Below are positions 43,189 through 51,741 of a DNA stretch of 64,000 nt, piece after piece. The stretch comes from VBDM01 sp035702665 (lineage in GTDB: Bacteria; Pseudomonadota; Gammaproteobacteria; Burkholderiales; SG8-39). The DNA lies in NCBI GenBank assembly GCA_035702665.1, contig DASSQD010000080.1, positions 8,879 through 72,878 on the forward strand, given 5' to 3'. The notes below the pieces were generated by a model, which did not search any database, was not told where the DNA came from, and saw nothing but the letters and a program-made list of their open reading frames with translations. Position 1 is the first letter of the stretch. The number at the start of each line of letters is the position of its first letter. Made by a program: the position numbers and the translations under genes.

Positions 43189-45142
43189 TGCCGCCGTCGA
43201 CCGGCACCTGCGCGCCGGTGGTCTTGGCGAAAAGCGGCCCGCACATCTCTGCGGCGAGCTCGGCGACGTCGCGGCTGGTGACCTCGGTGTGCAGCACGTT
43301 GTTCTTCTTGTACGCGTCCACGGTCATGCCGTACTGCCTGGCACGCTGTGCCAGGACATCGTCGGTCCACAAGGCGGTGTCGAAGACCGCATTGGGGTGC
43401 AGGGTATTGATGCGTATGCCGTCGGCGCCCCATTCGAGCGCCGCGATACGGGCGAGCTGGTTGAGCGCAGCCTTCGAGGCCGAATAGGCCGAGGCGCCTG
43501 GGCCGGGCGCGGGCACGTTCTTCGAGCCGATCACCACGACCCGGCCGCCACGGGGCGCGAGCTTGAGGAAGGGGTAGGACAGGCGCATCAGGAGGAGATT
43601 GGCGTCGAGGTTCACGCTCATCGATCTGCGCCACTCCTCCGTGGGAAGATCGGCGATCTTGCGAGTCGCCGGGAACATCCCGGCGTTGAGCACGACCATG
43701 TCGATCCCGCCGAAGGCACCCACGGCACGCGCGAGCGCGATCTGAACTTGCTGCTCGTCCGTCACGTCACAACGCAATCCGAGAAAATCGGGCCGCGTGT
43801 GAAGCGACTCGATCTTCGCATCGAGATCCAGCCCTATCACAGCGGCGCCGCGCGCGAGGAAGGCCGCTACCGCCGCCTTGCCGATTCCGGAGGCTGCTCC
43901 GGTTACGAGCGCAACCTCGCCGGCGAACGCAGCCGGCTTGCCGCCCTTCTTGAGCTTCGCCTGCTCAAGGTCCCAGTACTCGACGTCGAAGATATCCTTC
44001 GCTGGCAGCGCCTCGAATCCGCCAAGAGCTTCCGCGCGCAGGATCACCTCGATGGTGTGGGCGTATATCTCTGCAACGATCGCGGCGTCCTTCGCCGTCC
44101 GGCCCGCCGCGGCGAGGCCGAAGCCGGGATCGAGCACGACTCGCGGCGCCGGGTCGAGCATGGTCTTCGGCTCCTTGGCCTTGGGGGCGTGCTCGCCGAA
44201 GTAGCGCTTGTACTCTGCGACGTAGCGGTCCACATCCGTTCCGAGCATCGGCGTGCGCTTGGTGCGGATCACGTGGTCGGGAGTTGCCGGCCCTCGCTGC
44301 GTTATCGTCGACACTTGGGGATGCCGCGCGAAGGCGAGGGTACGGTGGCTCATTTCGGTGCGCACGATGAGAGGAGCGCCGGCCAGGTCGGAGAGCTTGC
44401 GTCGAAGCTCCGCCTGGGCATTGATGTCGCTTTTTCCCGGGCTGGCCCGCTCGTGCACCGCCCCCCAGGCCTCCTTCGATTCGAGATACTTCTCGGCGAG
44501 CGTCACCAGCTCGATCATGCGCTCGTAGGACTCGCGAGCCGTTTCACCGAAGGAGAAGATGCCGTGGTTGAGCAGGACCATTCCCACCGTCTCGGGCGTG
44601 CCCTGGCGCTTGAACTCCTTCGCGCAGAACTGTGCGAGATCGAATCCAGGCATCAGGTAGGGGATGACGACGCAGCGCTTGCCGTAGATCTCCCGGATGC
44701 GCTTCTCGCCGTCCTTGGTGTTGGTCACCGAGAGCACGGCGTCGGCATGGGTATGGTCGACGAATTTCTGAGGCATCAGCCCGTGCAAGATGGTCTCGAT
44801 GGACGGCGCGGGCGCCGAGGCCTTCAGCATGTGGGTCACGAGCTGGTTGACCATCTCGGGATCGGAAAGCGACGGCAGCCCGGCGAGCCGCAATACGTGC
44901 GACAGCCGCACCGGCGAGAAGCCCTGCGGCTCGATCGTCTCAAGATCCCAGCCGCTGCCCTTGACGTAGAGGATGGTTTCCTCCTCGCCGAAGAGGTCCT
45001 TCTCCCTGATCTTGACCGAAGTGTTGCCACCGCCGTGCAGTACCAGGGATTTGTCGCGGCCGAGCAGTCGCGAGGTGTAGACGCGCAGGCCCAGATCGCC
45101 CTGGAACTGCCTCGCGTCCTCGTCCTTCCACAAGCTTTGCAT
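43172..45142 (-). CDS. Bifunctional class II aldolase/short-chain dehydrogenase
   Basis: A 656-residue fusion. Residues 1-390 are a class II aldolase (LHGGGNTSVKI at 35-45, zinc ligands H130 and H132 in DHTHADAV, H193 in NHGIFSFGE). Residues 405-656 are a Rossmann SDR with TGAASGIG (414-421), S540 and YSASK (Y553, K557). Family members are annotated as rhamnulose-1-phosphate aldolase/alcohol dehydrogenase. The 17-base overlap with mtnA suggests that here the sugar is 5-methylthioribulose- or 5-deoxyribulose-1-phosphate, cleaved to DHAP and an aldehyde that the second domain would reduce or oxidise. The start at 45142 matches the aldolase N-terminus. A TATAAT on this strand (45155-45150) ends 7 bp before the ATG. 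Confidence 0.88.
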   Translation of the reverse strand: MQSLWKDEDARQFQGDLGLRVYTSRLLGRDKSLVLHGGGNTSVKIREKDLFGEEETILYVKGSGWDLETIEPQGFSPVRLSHVLRLAGLPSLSDPEMVNQLVTHMLKASAPAPSIETILHGLMPQKFVDHTHADAVLSVTNTKDGEKRIREIYGKRCVVIPYLMPGFDLAQFCAKEFKRQGTPETVGMVLLNHGIFSFGETARESYERMIELVTLAEKYLESKEAWGAVHERASPGKSDINAQAELRRKLSDLAGAPLIVRTEMSHRTLAFARHPQVSTITQRGPATPDHVIRTKRTPMLGTDVDRYVAEYKRYFGEHAPKAKEPKTMLDPAPRVVLDPGFGLAAAGRTAKDAAIVAEIYAHTIEVILRAEALGGFEALPAKDIFDVEYWDLEQAKLKKGGKPAAFAGEVALVTGAASGIGKAAVAAFLARGAAVIGLDLDAKIESLHTRPDFLGLRCDVTDEQQVQIALARAVGAFGGIDMVVLNAGMFPATRKIADLPTEEWRRSMSVNLDANLLLMRLSYPFLKLAPRGGRVVVIGSKNVPAPGPGASAYSASKAALNQLARIAALEWGADGIRINTLHPNAVFDTALWTDDVLAQRARQYGMTVDAYKKNNVLHTEVTSRDVAELAAEMCGPLFAKTTGAQVPVDGGNERVI

Positions 45143-45163
45143 CCGTAGGATTATAAGGGGCCG

Positions 45164-45619
45164 ATGCCCGCACAGTTCACCGTCCGTATCATGGCGTGGC
45201 GCGAGGCGCGCCTGCTGGCGCGCCCGGTGCGCGAGACCGTCTTCGTCGCCGAACAGAAAGTTCCTCGGGGTCTCGAATGGGACGAATGGGACGAGCGCAG
45301 CGATCACGCGCTCGCCCTCGACTCGAGGGGCCGCCCGATAGGCACGGCGCGGCTCTTGCCCGACGGGCGCATCGGACGCATGGCGGTGATAAAGGAGTGG
45401 CGCAGGCGGGGGGTAGGGGGTGCGCTGCTCGTCGCCTTGCTCGAGCGCGCGCGCAGCCGGTCGATGACCCGCTCGGTCCTTCACGCCCAGACGCATGCGG
45501 CCGGGTTCTATCGGCGCTTCGGCTTCAGCGAGCGGGGAGAGGAGTTCCTCGAAGCGGGGATCCCGCACGTCGAGATGACGATCGAGCTTTTCCCCCGGCG
45601 AGGACCAGCCGGTAGCTGA
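45164..45619 (+). CDS. GNAT family N-acetyltransferase
   Basis: A 151-residue single-domain acetyltransferase. The acetyl-CoA-binding motif is IGRMAVIKEWRRRGVGGALL, followed by the C-terminal HAAGFYRRFGFSERGEEF. The substrate is unknown. The ATG is 21 bp from the divergent aldolase-dehydrogenase start. The last 95 bases overlap the TANGO2-like gene on the opposite strand, and both readings look genuine. Confidence 0.85.
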   Translation: MPAQFTVRIMAWREARLLARPVRETVFVAEQKVPRGLEWDEWDERSDHALALDSRGRPIGTARLLPDGRIGRMAVIKEWRRRGVGGALLVALLERARSRSMTRSVLHAQTHAAGFYRRFGFSERGEEFLEAGIPHVEMTIELFPRRGPAGS

Positions 45620-46358
45620 CCGACCCGCCCGTTCCGCCGTCCTCGCGGTAGCTGCACTCGTGGAATTCGATGCGCCCGTCATTCGAGCAGGCCACCGCGG
45701 TCGAGCAGCGTGTGCCGTACCCGCCCGAGGCGAGAATGCGGATCGCCGACAGCCGCTCCTCCAGCTCCAGGCTCACGCCCGTGCTGGGAAGCTCCGCGCT
45801 TGGCGCGCGCGCGGTGTCGCCGAGGATCTCGAAGGCCACGGCCGAATCGAAGGGCTGCCCCAGCTGCCTTGTCAGTCTCGCCTTCGCCCGCTCGACCTTG
45901 GGCCAGGGGGTGTCCAGCAAGTGGTTCGACAAGCCATGGACGCCAGGCGTCACGCGCACCGGTGCGCCTCCGCGATTGGACACAAACCACAGCGAATCGC
46001 TGTCTCCGACGAGCAGGCTGAAGCCGTTGTATTTCGTCGCTCCCCGCGCGACCTCCTTCGCATAACCCGCGGGGCCTGTCGTTCCGGTGAGGAAATCGGA
46101 TACGAGCACGCCGCGCGATGGCGCGCCGGTCCGCCTGTCGGCCGGATTCCGGTAATTGGTCAGCGCGGCGAAGCGGCCTCCCAGAGTGATGCCGAGCCAA
46201 GTCCCGCTTGCCTCAAGATCTCGCCCCGCCAGCACGCCGCGGTGGTCTTCCCAGAACGCTGCCTGCGCAGTGGGCCGTCTGAAGTACTCGTCGCGATTCG
46301 CCGCGACGATCAGGCGGTAGGCCGGGTGAGCGCGCCAGGCCAGGGCAATGAGGCACAT
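45525..46358 (-). CDS. NRDE (TANGO2-like) family protein
   Basis: A 277-residue protein beginning MCLIALAW with the family motif VAANRDEYFRRP, then GTWLGITLGGRFAALTNYR and GLSNHLLDTPWPKVERAK. Eukaryotic TANGO2 is linked to lipid and heme handling; bacterial roles are unclear. Cys2 right after Met fits an N-terminal-nucleophile-like fold. I chose ATG 46358 because of that conserved MC start. The C-terminal tail, rich in Arg and Ser, is encoded in the 95-base overlap with the GNAT gene and looks less conserved. It lies 4 bp after the DUF4936 gene. Confidence 0.82.
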   Translation of the reverse strand: MCLIALAWRAHPAYRLIVAANRDEYFRRPTAQAAFWEDHRGVLAGRDLEASGTWLGITLGGRFAALTNYRNPADRRTGAPSRGVLVSDFLTGTTGPAGYAKEVARGATKYNGFSLLVGDSDSLWFVSNRGGAPVRVTPGVHGLSNHLLDTPWPKVERAKARLTRQLGQPFDSAVAFEILGDTARAPSAELPSTGVSLELEERLSAIRILASGGYGTRCSTAVACSNDGRIEFHECSYREDGGTGGSVSYRLVLAGGKARSSSRRAGSPLRGTPLPAR

Positions 46359-46362
46359 CGGG

Positions 46363-46647
46363 TCAGAACGCCCGGAAGATTTCCTGCTTGCGGGAAGATC
46401 CGGGAACAAGCAGGGCAACGATGCCATGCCGGACAACCGCCTTCGCGAGCGTCGATTCGAAACGCGCTCCGTCGGACACGCCCTCGTAGATCTCCATCCA
46501 CGTAGTCTCGTCGTCGCGGCGGCGCAGCAGGCGCCCGTCGATACCCGTCGCTTCGGACAGCTCGCGCTGTAGAGCGCCGACCACAGCCCGCGCTCGCTCC
46601 GCGTTGCCCGCCGGTACCCGGTAGTAGACGTAGTAGCTCAAGCTCAA
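46363..46647 (-). CDS. DUF4936 family protein
   Basis: A small 94-residue protein (SYYVYYRVPAGNAERARAVVGAL at the start, WMEIYEGVSDGARFESTLAKAV in the middle) with a ferredoxin-like alpha/beta pattern. It matches the betaproteobacterial DUF4936 family, whose function is unknown. The only suitable start is TTG 46647, which overlaps the ygfZ stop as TTGA; no in-frame ATG or GTG lies close upstream. It is probably cotranscribed with ygfZ. Confidence 0.75.
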   Translation of the reverse strand: MSLSYYVYYRVPAGNAERARAVVGALQRELSEATGIDGRLLRRRDDETTWMEIYEGVSDGARFESTLAKAVVRHGIVALLVPGSSRKQEIFRAF

Positions 46648-47552
46648 GCGACACCATAGGGTAGGGGAAGAAAGCGCAGGGCCGGCCCGTCGGGCGCTCC
46701 TAGTCGGACGGTCGAGCGCTCCCGGCTAGCGATCTGGACTATTGCGAGGAGGTCGCATCCACCTTCGGGCGAGGCTTCGGCGTTCATGACCGTTCCGGCC
46801 GCCTGCCCGGCGAGATCATCGCTGTAGAGCGCGTCTCCCGCCTGCACCGCCGCCAGCGCGTTCGCGAGGAACATGCGGCGCTTGACCTGGCCCAGGTGTT
46901 GCGCGCGCGCGACGATCTCCTGTCCGGTGTAGCAACCCTTGTCGAAGCTGACGCCGCCGATGAGCTCGAGGTTCGCCATCTGGGGAACGAACTGGTCCCG
47001 GGTGGCGGCGGTCACGAGTGGGAGCCCGTTGCGAATATCGAGCCAGCGCCACAGCGCCGCATCCGCGACTGGTAGCCCGCGCAGCGCTTCCGAGACGGTC
47101 CCGGCCGGCAACGCGAGAAGGAGCCTTCCGTCTTTGAGCCTTAGGAAAGGAAACGCGGGCAGGCGCTTCTCCGGCACGCCGATCGCGCCGACAAGTGCAG
47201 TTGAATCGCTCGTATCTTCTATTTTGACCTTGGAGCGTAGGACGAACCTCGAGATATGTTTGTGCATGGTGACAGCGAGCTCGCGCGACAGGACCATGGC
47301 GAAACCTTGATCGTCGCGCCACAAGATGAAGCTGGCGAGCATTCGCCCCTTGGGGCTGCAATAGGCGCCGTAGCTGCTCGAGTTCGGGCGTATTCCCGCC
47401 ACGTCGCAGGTCAGCTGTCCCTGCAGAAAGATCTCGGCGTCGGTCCCGCTGAAGCGCAGCGTCCCCAGGTGATCCAGTCTCGCGACGAGATTGTCCGTTA
47501 GGCGCCCTGCCTGCGGCGCCACCCGGTCCGGTGCGTGTTGAAGCGGGGCCAT
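46644..47552 (-). CDS. ygfZ: Folate-binding protein YgfZ
   Basis: A 302-residue GcvT-like protein that helps assemble or repair Fe-S clusters with tetrahydrofolate. The diagnostic motif KGCYTGQEIVARAQHLGQVKRR is present. The N-terminal LRFSGTDAEIFLQGQLTCDV and PKGRMLASFILW are typical. It is divergent from mltG across 68 bp. Confidence 0.93.
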   Translation of the reverse strand: MAPLQHAPDRVAPQAGRLTDNLVARLDHLGTLRFSGTDAEIFLQGQLTCDVAGIRPNSSSYGAYCSPKGRMLASFILWRDDQGFAMVLSRELAVTMHKHISRFVLRSKVKIEDTSDSTALVGAIGVPEKRLPAFPFLRLKDGRLLLALPAGTVSEALRGLPVADAALWRWLDIRNGLPLVTAATRDQFVPQMANLELIGGVSFDKGCYTGQEIVARAQHLGQVKRRMFLANALAAVQAGDALYSDDLAGQAAGTVMNAEASPEGGCDLLAIVQIASRERSTVRLGAPDGPALRFLPLPYGVA

Positions 47553-47574
47553 CTATGGTGTTCCCATAGCGTTT

Positions 47575-47580
47575 ATTATA
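47575..47580 (-). promoter_or_regulatory. -10 element for ygfZ
   Basis: Read on the minus strand this is TATAAT, 22 bp upstream of the ygfZ ATG. No convincing -35 hexamer is seen at normal spacing. Confidence 0.4.
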
Positions 47581-47620
47581 CGAGCGTAGTCAAGCGCCCC
47601 AGACACTCGATGCTTTCCGG

Positions 47621-48625
47621 ATGAAGCGCACTTTCTTGGCGATCGGCGCCGCGATCCTCGGATTCGGCGGCTGGCTGTTCTGGATCGCGCTCTCGCCGAT
47701 AGATCTCCCTTCGCCGACTGTGGATTTCTCGATCCGCCCGGGCAGCTCCCTGCGCAGCGCGACGCGCCAGCTCATCGACGCCGGCCTGCCTTTGAACGAA
47801 TGGGTATTCGTGCTGCTCGCGCGGATCAACGGCGCGAGCGGCGCCGTCAAGGCCGGCAGCTATGAGGTCGCCGAAGGGATCACGCCGCTGCTCCTTATCC
47901 GCAAGATCGTGCGCGGTGAGTACGCGCAGGCGGAAATCGTTTTCCCCGAGGGCTGGACTTTCCGTCAAATGCGCGAGCTGATGAATGCCCACCAGGACCT
48001 GAGGCACGACACGGCGAGTCTCGGCGAGGCGGAGATCATGCAGAAGCTGGGAGAGCCCGGCGCGATTCCCGAGGGACTGTTCTTCCCGGACACCTATATC
48101 TTTGCCAAGGGCTCGAGCGACCTCGCCGTCCTTGCGCGCGCGCGGGGAGCGATGAAGAGCCAACTCGAGGCGGCCTGGGCGAAGCGCGATCCGGGACTGC
48201 AGCTCACCGATCCCTACGAGGCGCTGATTCTCGCCTCGATCGTCGAGAAGGAAACAGGCCGGTCTAGCGACCGCGCGATGGTGGCAGCGGTGTTCAGCAA
48301 CCGGCTGCGCCGGAAGATGAAGCTCCAGACCGATCCGACCGTGATCTACGGCATGGGCGAGACGTTCGACGGGAACCTGCGCAAGCGCGATCTCGCGCGG
48401 GATACGCCGTTCAATACCTATACACGCCTGGGCTTGCCGCCGCATCCGATCGCCATGCCGGGCCTCGCGGCGGTCGATGCCGTGATGCATCCGGCGAAGA
48501 CCGATGCGTTGTACTTCGTCTCGCGCGGCGATGGAACCAGCGAGTTCTCGCGGACCCTCGTCGAGCACAACCGGGCCGTCGCCAAGTATCAGATGCCCGG
48601 AGCCCACAAGCGGGTGAACCCGTGA
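47621..48625 (+). CDS. mltG: Endolytic murein transglycosylase MltG
   Basis: A 334-residue inner membrane lytic transglycosylase thought to end glycan strand growth. One N-terminal membrane helix (residues 3-25) precedes a LysM-like region and the YceG domain with the catalytic glutamate in ASIVEKETGRSSDR. MKLQTDPTVIYGMGE and NTYTRLGLPPHPIAMPG follow. It starts the conserved run mltG-tmk-holB-tatD and overlaps tmk by 4 bases. Confidence 0.95.
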   Translation: MKRTFLAIGAAILGFGGWLFWIALSPIDLPSPTVDFSIRPGSSLRSATRQLIDAGLPLNEWVFVLLARINGASGAVKAGSYEVAEGITPLLLIRKIVRGEYAQAEIVFPEGWTFRQMRELMNAHQDLRHDTASLGEAEIMQKLGEPGAIPEGLFFPDTYIFAKGSSDLAVLARARGAMKSQLEAAWAKRDPGLQLTDPYEALILASIVEKETGRSSDRAMVAAVFSNRLRRKMKLQTDPTVIYGMGETFDGNLRKRDLARDTPFNTYTRLGLPPHPIAMPGLAAVDAVMHPAKTDALYFVSRGDGTSEFSRTLVEHNRAVAKYQMPGAHKRVNP

Positions 48626-49230
48626 GTCCCGGCAAATTCATCACGCTGGAAGGGATCGACGGAGCCGGTAAGAGCACGCATGTCGCGGGCATCGCCGATT
48701 TCCTGCGCGGGCGCGGCAAGGCCGTCGTGGCGACGCGCGAGCCCGGCGGCACTCTGCTGGGCGAGAAGCTTCGCGCGGTGCTGCTCTCTCAGTCCATGAG
48801 CATCGATACCGAGACACTCCTGATGTTCGCGGCGCGTCGCGAGCACATAGCGAAGATAATCGCACCGGCGTTGTCCGAAGGTCGCTGGGTCGTCTGCGAC
48901 CGCTTCACCGATGCTACCTATGCCTATCAAGGCTGCGGCGGGGGGATGGCGAGGGACCGGATCGCCATTCTGGAGCGCTGGGTACAGGGCAGCCTGAAGC
49001 CCGACCTGACCCTTGTTTTCGATGTGCCAGTCGATGTGGCGCTCGCGCGCTTGCCAAAGAACGGGGCCGATCGCTTCGAGTCCGAGAATCGGGCCTACTT
49101 CGAGCGTGTTCGGGCCGGATACCTGGAACGCGCGGCAGAGGAGCCTGCGCGCGTGCGCGTGGTGGATGGGCAACCGTCGCTTCAAGAAGTTAAGAAAACA
49201 GTTGAGTATATTATTTCAACCCTAAGTTGA
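48622..49230 (+). CDS. tmk: Thymidylate kinase
   Basis: A 202-residue dTMP kinase. The P-loop is EGIDGAGKSTH, with TREPGGT and the DR motif VVCDRFTDATYAYQG. The start is GTG 48622 in the mltG stop. The 3' end turns AT-rich and the stop codon lies within a perfect inverted repeat TTCAAC-CCTAA-GTTGAA (49215-49231) just before holB. Confidence 0.96.
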   Translation: MSPGKFITLEGIDGAGKSTHVAGIADFLRGRGKAVVATREPGGTLLGEKLRAVLLSQSMSIDTETLLMFAARREHIAKIIAPALSEGRWVVCDRFTDATYAYQGCGGGMARDRIAILERWVQGSLKPDLTLVFDVPVDVALARLPKNGADRFESENRAYFERVRAGYLERAAEEPARVRVVDGQPSLQEVKKTVEYIISTLS

Positions 49231-49236
49231 ACCTAT

Positions 49237-50223
49237 ATGTTTGAGTGGCAGGAATCAGCGTGGACTGCTTGGAGAAAGGCGTCCGGACGGATTCCCCATG
49301 CGGTCCTCATGCAAAGCGGAGAAGGCTGGGGCGAGCTCGAATTCGCGCTTGAAGTCGCCCAATCGCTGCTCTGCGAACAACCCAAGCGCGACAGTCATGC
49401 ATGCGATGCCTGCCAGGCCTGCGTCTGGTTTGCGCTGGGCAACCATCCGGATTTCCGCCTCGTCATCCCTGAGAACCTGGCCCCGGAGCCGCAAGAAGGG
49501 ACGGAGCCGGCAAAGAAGCGCAGCGACCAGATCCGTATCGAGCAGGTCCGCGAGCTCGCGGATTTCCTCGCGGTCGGAACCCACCGGGCCGGCTTTCGCG
49601 TCATTCTGATCTATCCCGCCGAGGCGATGAATGCGAATACCCAAAACGCGCTCCTGAAGAGCCTCGAGGAGCCGCCGCCAGCGACGGTGTTCCTGCTCGT
49701 AGCGACGCAGGCCGATCGGCTGCTTCCCACCGTGCGCAGCCGCTGCCTCAAGTTCAACTTGCCTGCACCCGACTCTGCCGGCGTGCTCGCATGGCTGAAG
49801 GAGCAGGGCGTTGCGCAGGCGGAATCCGCTCTTGCGGCGGTCGGCGGGGCCCCGATCGCCGCACTCAAAGGTGCGGCGGCCGAGGCCGATTGGCTCGCCT
49901 TCATCGAGGGCCTACAACGGCCCCGTTTCGATCCAGTCGCGCTCGCCGACAGCGTCCAGCGGATTCCACTAGGGGACTTCGTCGGCTGGTTGCAGCGCTG
50001 GAGCTTCGATCTGCTCCTCGCTCGGGCGACGGGTCGGGTGCACTATCACCTTGGACAGGAAGGACGGATCGCGGAGATCGCGCAGCGCTGCCACGCCGCA
50101 GACATCGCCGCCTATCTCCGACGTCTGGCCCAGGCTCGAGCGCTCGCCCGGCACCCGCTCAACGCTAAGCTGTTCGTCGAGGATCTGCTGCTCCAATACC
50201 AGCGACTGGTCGCCCAGCCATGA
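49237..50223 (+). CDS. holB: DNA polymerase III delta prime subunit
   Basis: A 328-residue clamp-loader subunit. The zinc module has four cysteines (LLCEQPKRDSHACDACQACVW). The region IRIEQVRELADFL, the segment NANTQNALLKSLEEPP and the SRC motif (LLPTVRSRCLKF) are intact. As usual for delta prime, no functional P-loop is present. It is followed directly by tatD with a 4-base overlap; the pilZ gene often found between them is missing here. Confidence 0.93.
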   Translation: MFEWQESAWTAWRKASGRIPHAVLMQSGEGWGELEFALEVAQSLLCEQPKRDSHACDACQACVWFALGNHPDFRLVIPENLAPEPQEGTEPAKKRSDQIRIEQVRELADFLAVGTHRAGFRVILIYPAEAMNANTQNALLKSLEEPPPATVFLLVATQADRLLPTVRSRCLKFNLPAPDSAGVLAWLKEQGVAQAESALAAVGGAPIAALKGAAAEADWLAFIEGLQRPRFDPVALADSVQRIPLGDFVGWLQRWSFDLLLARATGRVHYHLGQEGRIAEIAQRCHAADIAAYLRRLAQARALARHPLNAKLFVEDLLLQYQRLVAQP

Positions 50224-51005
50224 TTCCGCCTTCCTCCCTAGGGCTGGTGGATTCGCATTGCCACCTGGATTTTCCGGAGTTCGACGGGAAACTTGCCGAA
50301 ATCCGCGAGGAGATGAGGACAAACGGGGTCACCCACGCCCTGTGCATCAGCGTCCAACTCGCCGATTTCCCCAAGGTGCTGGCGCTCGCCGAGACATACG
50401 ACAATTTCTTCGCAAGCGTAGGCGTCCATCCCGACCACGAAGGCGATCCGGTGAATCCGTCGCGCCTAGTCGAGCTGGCCCGGAATCGGCGCGTCGTTGC
50501 GATCGGCGAGACTGGCCTCGACTATCACCGGCTGTCCGGTGACTTGGGATGGCAGCGCGAGCGCTTTCGGGCGCACATCCGTGCAGCCCTGGAATGCGGG
50601 AAGCCGCTGGTGATCCACACGCGGGACGCTGCCGAAGACACGCTTCGAATCATGAAGGAAGAGGGGGCAGGGAAGGCGGGGGGCGTGATGCACTGCTTCA
50701 CCGAGAGCCAGGAAGTCGCGGACGGCGCCCTCGCCCTCGGATTCCATATTTCCTTCTCCGGGATCATCACCTTCAAGAACGCGGGGCTGCTCAGGGAAGT
50801 CGCGCGGAAGGTGCCGCTGGATCGGCTGCTGGTCGAAACCGATTCTCCCTACCTCGCTCCGGTGCCGCACCGGGGGAGGACGAACCGGCCCGGCTTGGTC
50901 CGGCATGTCGCAGAGGAAGTGGCCCGCCTCCGCGGTATGACTCTCGAGGCCGTCAGCGAAGCCACGACTCGTAATTTCTTTGGGCTTTTCTTGAGGGAGA
51001 CATAA
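50220..51005 (+). CDS. tatD: TatD family metal-dependent hydrolase
   Basis: A 261-residue TIM-barrel nuclease. Metal ligands appear in order: DSHCHLDF, GETGLDYHR, VIHTRDA, HCFTES and the final Asp in VETDSPYLAP. Family members act as 3'-5' DNA exonucleases or D-aminoacyl-tRNA hydrolase-like enzymes. The start overlaps the holB stop (ATGA). An AT-rich 106-bp gap follows. Confidence 0.92.
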   Translation: MIPPSSLGLVDSHCHLDFPEFDGKLAEIREEMRTNGVTHALCISVQLADFPKVLALAETYDNFFASVGVHPDHEGDPVNPSRLVELARNRRVVAIGETGLDYHRLSGDLGWQRERFRAHIRAALECGKPLVIHTRDAAEDTLRIMKEEGAGKAGGVMHCFTESQEVADGALALGFHISFSGIITFKNAGLLREVARKVPLDRLLVETDSPYLAPVPHRGRTNRPGLVRHVAEEVARLRGMTLEAVSEATTRNFFGLFLRET

Positions 51006-51111
51006 GGTATTACTTTAGCTTAGCTAGGGTAATCCTTTGAAAAGACGACGGTGTGTTGCGGCTGTTGCAGTCGGTCTTATTTAACATAATACACATATGC
51101 AACAATTCGCC

Positions 51112-51741
51112 TTATCGGACCGGCGTCTTCAGACCTACAGCCACGCGCTTCTTCAGCTCCTCGGCCCGCTTTTTGTCGAGCTTGCCGAGCACCGCGAGCG
51201 CGGTCGCGAAGTCTTCCTGGTTCCCCATCCTCGCCGAGGCGGCTCCCAGCTCCACCCACCCCTGGGCGAACTCGGGCTCGAGGCGCACGGCTTCCCGATA
51301 CGCTGGAATGGCTTGGTCCAGGCGTTGCGTGTCACGGTAGGCCTCGCCGAGGAAGAAGAACGTAACGTAAGAGGTACGCCCCACGACACTCGCCTGCTCA
51401 AGCGTTCTCGCCGCCCGTCCGGGCTGTCCCGCCCGGCGCTGTGCCTCACCGAGCAGGTTCCACGCGCCGACGTCCTCGGGATTCTGTTTGACGACTTGCG
51501 ATAGCGAGGCGACTGCCCTCGAATAGTCGCCTGTGCGTAGGAAGGCGTAGCCGGCGAGCACCCCCCCATCGGAGCCTCCAGGATCCTGGCGTATCAGCGC
51601 CAAGGCGAAACGCAGCAGTCCGTCCCAATCCTTTTTGCGGTTCAACTCGGAGATCTGCTCTCGCTCTTCGTAGGTGGAACCGCGCTCATAGATCGCCCAT
51701 GCAAGAGGGTCGTCGACCGGCGGGGTCGGTGGGCCATTCAT
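51112..51741 (-). CDS. TPR-repeat protein, probably a lipoprotein whose start codon is not canonical
   Basis: At least 209 residues from the first ATG, with TPR-like repeats (for example LAGYAFLRTGDYSRAVASLSQ, GAWNLLGEAQRRAGQPGRAA and FFLGEAYRDTQRLDQAIPAY). The frame stays open upstream of this ATG and reads FAATLAFTLIAGCSSFS, a textbook lipoprotein signal with lipobox LIAGC. No ATG, GTG or TTG precedes it before frames clash with the DUF3460 gene. Either a rare start codon is used or the sequence has an error near 51800. The role is probably envelope-associated; no specific function is recognised. Confidence 0.72.
   Translation of the reverse strand: MNGPPTPPVDDPLAWAIYERGSTYEEREQISELNRKKDWDGLLRFALALIRQDPGGSDGGVLAGYAFLRTGDYSRAVASLSQVVKQNPEDVGAWNLLGEAQRRAGQPGRAARTLEQASVVGRTSYVTFFFLGEAYRDTQRLDQAIPAYREAVRLEPEFAQGWVELGAASARMGNQEDFATALAVLGKLDKKRAEELKKRVAVGLKTPVR

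Noticed and set aside
51097..51504. Possible + strand gene starting in the AT-rich gap after tatD
   Set aside because: It lies antisense to the TPR repeats and has no domain of its own; the ATG in the gap appears fortuitous.
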